A DNA stretch of 35,097 bases, from positions 1 to 35,097 of the forward strand of contig JBAWVO010000030.1 of the NCBI GenBank assembly GCA_037147235.1, in the 5' to 3' direction. Both the position numbers and the translations under genes were made by a program. The DNA is from JANXQG01 sp037147235. GTDB lineage: Bacteria > Planctomycetota > Planctomycetia > Pirellulales > Thermoguttaceae. Under the pieces are notes generated by a model that was not told where the DNA came from, ran no database searches, and saw only the letters and a list, made by a program, of their open reading frames with translations. Positions 32,572 through 35,097 of this stretch are shown in pieces (position 1 is the stretch's first letter; every line of letters starts with the position of its first letter).

Positions 32572-33447
32572 CTAGCACTCAGCCGCCACTCTCAGAATTG
32601 CAGATAGACTTCGGTCAACATCGTTTTCTGTCGTCGCCCATGACGACACGCTGATTCTCATTGCCGTCTGGCCGTGCCACGATGCCGTGCTGCACCAGCA
32701 TGTCCCATCATCCTGAACCGCTTTCAACACCTTCTTCGTTTTGTCGTCGCTACCAAACGATACGAGGACTTGGTTCAGCACAACTTCATTGAGAATCGAG
32801 TAGCCCGCCTGTCGGAGGCCAATGGCGAATCGAGTTGCATGGCTGCATGTCCGTTCGATGAGGTCCGCTACACCAGATCGGCCCAGGAATCGTAACGCCG
32901 CCCATATTTCAATTCCACGAGCACGGCGAGATGCCTCCGGTGTGTACTTCCATGGCTCACGGCAATCGCCTTGCGGCAGATAGCTTACGGGAGGCATCAT
33001 GGCCCCAGTCACGAAGGCTCCGGCACAATCTCCAGGTAAGTGCAGCAACTCAAGGAGCCAGGGAATAACGACCTCCTCGACCTTGGCGGCGACTGGAGAA
33101 CTGACGCTGGACATGGCGTTCTGATCCCACGCTGCGGCCAGCCAGTTCGCCGCCAATGCTACGGGGAGAGTACCTCCCACCACAAAGCCGAAATAACGAC
33201 CACCCACACTTGCCACGGTCGCAGGCGATCCGATCTCGTCAAGTAACGCCAGCACCTTCTCGGGGTCTGTTGGGTCGTCGGACAACGTGCTACCCAGTTC
33301 CGTGAGCCGACCGAGTACCGCTGGCACCGGGAAAACTGGACGTGTTCCCAGATTACTCAGGTAGCTTATGGCTCGATTGGCAGCATCGCGCAGAAGATCG
33401 TTCACAAGACACAACTCATCTTTGTTGTCTGTCATTAGAGCATCCAT
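32572..33447 (-). pseudogene. Group II PLP-dependent decarboxylase with in-frame deletion of the catalytic core
   Basis: The remaining 291 codons are read without stop. The N-terminal part (GGRYFGFVVGGTLPVALAAN, VSSPVAAKVEEVVIPWLLEL, GAFVTGAMM) and C-terminal part (VSYLPQGDCREPW, TPEASRRARGIEIWAALRFL) are those of aromatic-amino-acid/glutamate decarboxylase-like enzymes. These are normally about 460 residues. The join near 33,000 (GAMM|PPVSYLPQG) removes roughly 150-170 residues, including the Asp that contacts the pyridine and the HKW/HKWL lysine that holds PLP. The product cannot be a working decarboxylase. The start could be the ATG at 33447 or 33435; neither has a good ribosome site. Confidence 0.85.
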
Positions 33448-33506
33448 GAAGCAGACGACCAGGAACCCTGTCGAATGGATTCCTGCCACATCGGTGGGGG
33501 CTGCAA

Positions 33507-33920
33507 CTACTTCTGCTTCACTGAGATAATGATCATAGGGCCAGGGCCGTTGGCGATAATGAACAGCATCGCCCCCACGATCGAAAGGTTCTTCATAAAA
33601 TGCATCAGTTGCTCTTGCTGGGCTTTTGCGTCGGCAATGGCCCAGAAGTTGTGGAAGTAATAGGTCGCCAGGACGAGAAACACCAGCAGCAGCGATGCCC
33701 CGATCCTTGCCCGATACCCCGTCATAACCGAGAGGCTGCCCGCAAGCAGAAACACGATTGCACCAGCCAGCATCAGCTTCGGTTGCGGTATCCCCTTGGA
33801 AGCCATGACTTGGGCCACATCGCTGAAATGGGGAATCTTGCTGCCCACCGCCGCCATCAGGAAGATGATGCAGAGAAGAACTCGCCCCGTGACCGCCAAA
33901 ATGCCTTGCAGTTGTTTCAT
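33507..33920 (-). CDS. DoxX-family membrane protein
   Basis: The 137-residue protein has four hydrophobic helices (GRVLLCIIFLMAAVGSKIP, LMLAGAIVFLLAGSLSVMTG, IGASLLLVFLVLATYYFHNF, NLSIVGAMLFIIANGPGP) in the DoxX/DoxD arrangement. The 'F..AG..K...F' motif lies in helix 1 and the conserved YFHNFW precedes the last helix. AAAGGAA lies before the ATG at 33920. DoxX proteins are linked to quinone-dependent redox or detoxification, but the exact function here is unknown. It appears intact. Confidence 0.88.
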   Translation of the reverse strand: MKQLQGILAVTGRVLLCIIFLMAAVGSKIPHFSDVAQVMASKGIPQPKLMLAGAIVFLLAGSLSVMTGYRARIGASLLLVFLVLATYYFHNFWAIADAKAQQEQLMHFMKNLSIVGAMLFIIANGPGPMIIISVKQK

Positions 33921-34037
33921 AATCCGATTCCTTTCGCCTTCATTCTACAAAATCGTCATTGGGGAAGCTAGGTTGATGACGGTCATGGCAATTGTGGGAA
34001 AGCGATTCATTGCTGGGCCATCGCTTTCCTCTTCTCC

Positions 34038-34259
34038 TCAATAAATTGAACATGACGTAGAATGTGGCCGGTCATTCACCCGCTTGATCCGGTCGCCACA
34101 GACGATCTCAAAATCGGCCAGATGGCAAACGACCTCCAAAGTGGACCACTTGCCGGGTATGGGACGAGCCACGAGTTGCTCCTGGGACATCCCGGCCACG
34201 GCCTTTCGCAGTAATTGCGGGCCGTCGAGGTAGCTGTCGATCAGCGTCGTTGGTTCCAT
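34038..34259 (-). pseudogene. DinB-family protein, N-terminal fragment
   Basis: Seventy-three codons begin MEPTTLIDSYLDGPQLLRKA and contain PGKWSTLEVVCHLADFEIV, with the first metal-ligand His and 'DFE' block of DinB-like four-helix proteins. After DRIKRV homology is lost and the frame ends. Full proteins are about 160-180 residues and need two more His ligands. AGGAGC precedes the ATG, so the 5' end is original and the 3' end was lost. Confidence 0.75.
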
Positions 34260-34365
34260 TGGTTATTGCTCCTGTATTCCAAGATCATCGAATGTAATGC
34301 CCCTCAGTATACACCCCCCACCGTGACGAACGCAAGAACCTGGCCGCGATTCACGCTGAAGTGCA

Positions 34366-34478
34366 TCAACCCGTATACAGTGAGGCGCTGTCCGCTATGC
34401 CCTCTGTGTCGTTTCGCACCTCGCCTTTCTCACGGCCGAAGGCCACATTCCAGTAGGTTGAACCGGGCACAATCATAC
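34366..34478 (-). pseudogene. Flavodoxin-family/NADPH-dependent FMN reductase fragment
   Basis: The minus-strand frame reads MIVPGSTYWNVAFGREKGEV then RNDTEGI, resembling the late 'PGS.YWN...GREKGEV..D.EG' segment of flavodoxin-fold oxidoreductases. Both ends are lost. Confidence 0.5.
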
Positions 34479-34491
34479 GAATCACCGCTTT

Positions 34492-34587
34492 GACGAACTG
34501 AAAATTGCCAGCGAAGGACTCGTCGGGGCTGCCTTGCTCTACGACGGCGGTATTTGCCACTTGGCCGCATTCAGCGACGGTGAATAG
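34492..34587 (+). pseudogene. C-terminal remnant of an unidentified protein
   Basis: The plus-strand frame DELKIASEGLVGAALLYDGG then ICHLAAFSDGE ends at a stop. It loosely resembles the C-terminus of ARPP-1-type domains (EG.VGA.L..D...HL.AF), but the assignment is weak. It begins where the flavodoxin-like fragment ends on the other strand. Confidence 0.25.
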
Positions 34588-34711
34588 CCAAGCAGAAAGG
34601 GCTTCACAATGACAAGTACGCTTCTCGATTCCCCACCGGGGCTTTCAAGTGGAGTGGGCTAGATTATGCTCACATTCTGACTCGGTGCTACCTCAAGAGG
34701 ATGAATAATAC

Positions 34712-34846
34712 GATGACTACACGAAGAAGGCCGAGTTGATCGACGAATTGATGGTTGGCATCGAAGACCGCAAGGCCGTCTTCATCACCTATCAATCACT
34801 GAAGGCCACGGAGCCGGTCACTTACGACGTTTATACGTTACAATAA
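34712..34846 (+). pseudogene. WYL-domain regulator fragment
   Basis: Forty-four codons (KKAELIDELMVGIEDRKAVF then ITYQSLKATEPVTYDVYTLQ) match the start of the WYL ligand-binding domain of YafY-like HTH regulators, where 'F.YQS..A.EPV.YDVYPYG' is conserved. The frame begins after a stop codon and ends just before the 'PYG' turn. The HTH and the rest of WYL are absent. Confidence 0.65.
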
Positions 34847-35097
34847 GAAGGAATAATGCACCCGCCGCCTATCCCTGAATATCCCTCTCGGCTGACACTA
34901 TGAGCATCAAGGACAAGAAGTTCAATAAAGCAAAGGAGCGCGTAGACCGCTGGCTGTGGAAGCTCGTCGGCAAAGAAAACGCAATTTTATTAAGATTGGC
35001 TACGAATCCAATTTTGAACGGCTGATTCGCAATGGATTGCCCACTGCGTGTCCATTCCAGACATGACCGGGTAGGACGGAACGGTGCAACGCCGTGC
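34847..35097. other. Window end, no assigned gene
   Basis: A short plus-strand frame from the ATG at 34900 (MSIKDKKFNKAKERVDRWLW then KLVGKENAILLRLA) ends after 41 codons and could be the start of a broken gene. No family was recognised. Confidence 0.35.

Overview
The window looks like a chromosomal piece of a Planctomycetota bacterium, probably Pirellulales-like. It carries a BBP7-type outer-membrane barrel, a hydrazine-synthase-alpha-related cytochrome, a four-helix-bundle (S23/Avd-like) gene, a Uma2 gene, and short secreted or membrane proteins of the kind seen in planctomycetes. This assignment rests on gene content only.

Left half (1-14,250): nearly everything is on the minus strand, compact and intact. 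A two-gene unit (4181 to 62) encodes a SrfB-like actin/Hsp70-fold ATPase and a coiled-coil protein whose C-terminus looks like the beta-wing of GrpE. Upstream lies a long catabolic cluster read 14065 to 4594: PMI-like cupin, Uma2, TIM-barrel sugar isomerase/epimerase, four-helix-bundle protein, Gfo/Idh/MocA dehydrogenase, URO-D-like protein, glycyl-radical activase, and a HypD-like glycyl radical enzyme. The last four genes are tightly packed. The Uma2 and four-helix genes look like later guests: the four-helix gene sits between inverted arrays of a 15-bp AT-rich unit, and a 7-bp tandem array sits beside Uma2.

Boundary (14,258-14,585): a tRNA-Leu(UAG) gene on the plus strand is followed 42 bp later by the C-terminal remnant of a tyrosine recombinase. 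This is the classic signature of a tRNA-targeted genomic island.

Right half (14,600-35,097): accessory DNA with mostly plus-strand genes, loose spacing and many broken genes. Intact genes include two zinc-ribbon proteins, several membrane proteins, an exported beta-carbonic anhydrase, an isocitrate lyase/PEP-mutase family enzyme, a glutathione-peroxidase-like lipoprotein, two sensor kinases (one MASE3 hybrid, one with a Cys-rich PAS domain), a BBP7 barrel, a HzsA-related diheme protein and a DoxX protein. Between them lie recognisable fragments of an integrase, ChrA, an LpqC-type esterase, TspO, a SAM methyltransferase, a YncE-like propeller, two transposases, a PLP decarboxylase with its catalytic core deleted, DinB, a flavodoxin-family protein and a WYL regulator. 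At least two of the small genes share a near-identical promoter cassette. A large palindromic element follows the PEP-mutase-family gene.

The best candidates for new biology are the SrfB-like/GrpE-like pair, the HypD-like glycyl radical enzyme set in a sugar-type operon with a URO-D-like partner, and the repeat-flanked four-helix gene inserted in that operon. All identifications were made by reading translations and recalling family motifs. No database search was run.
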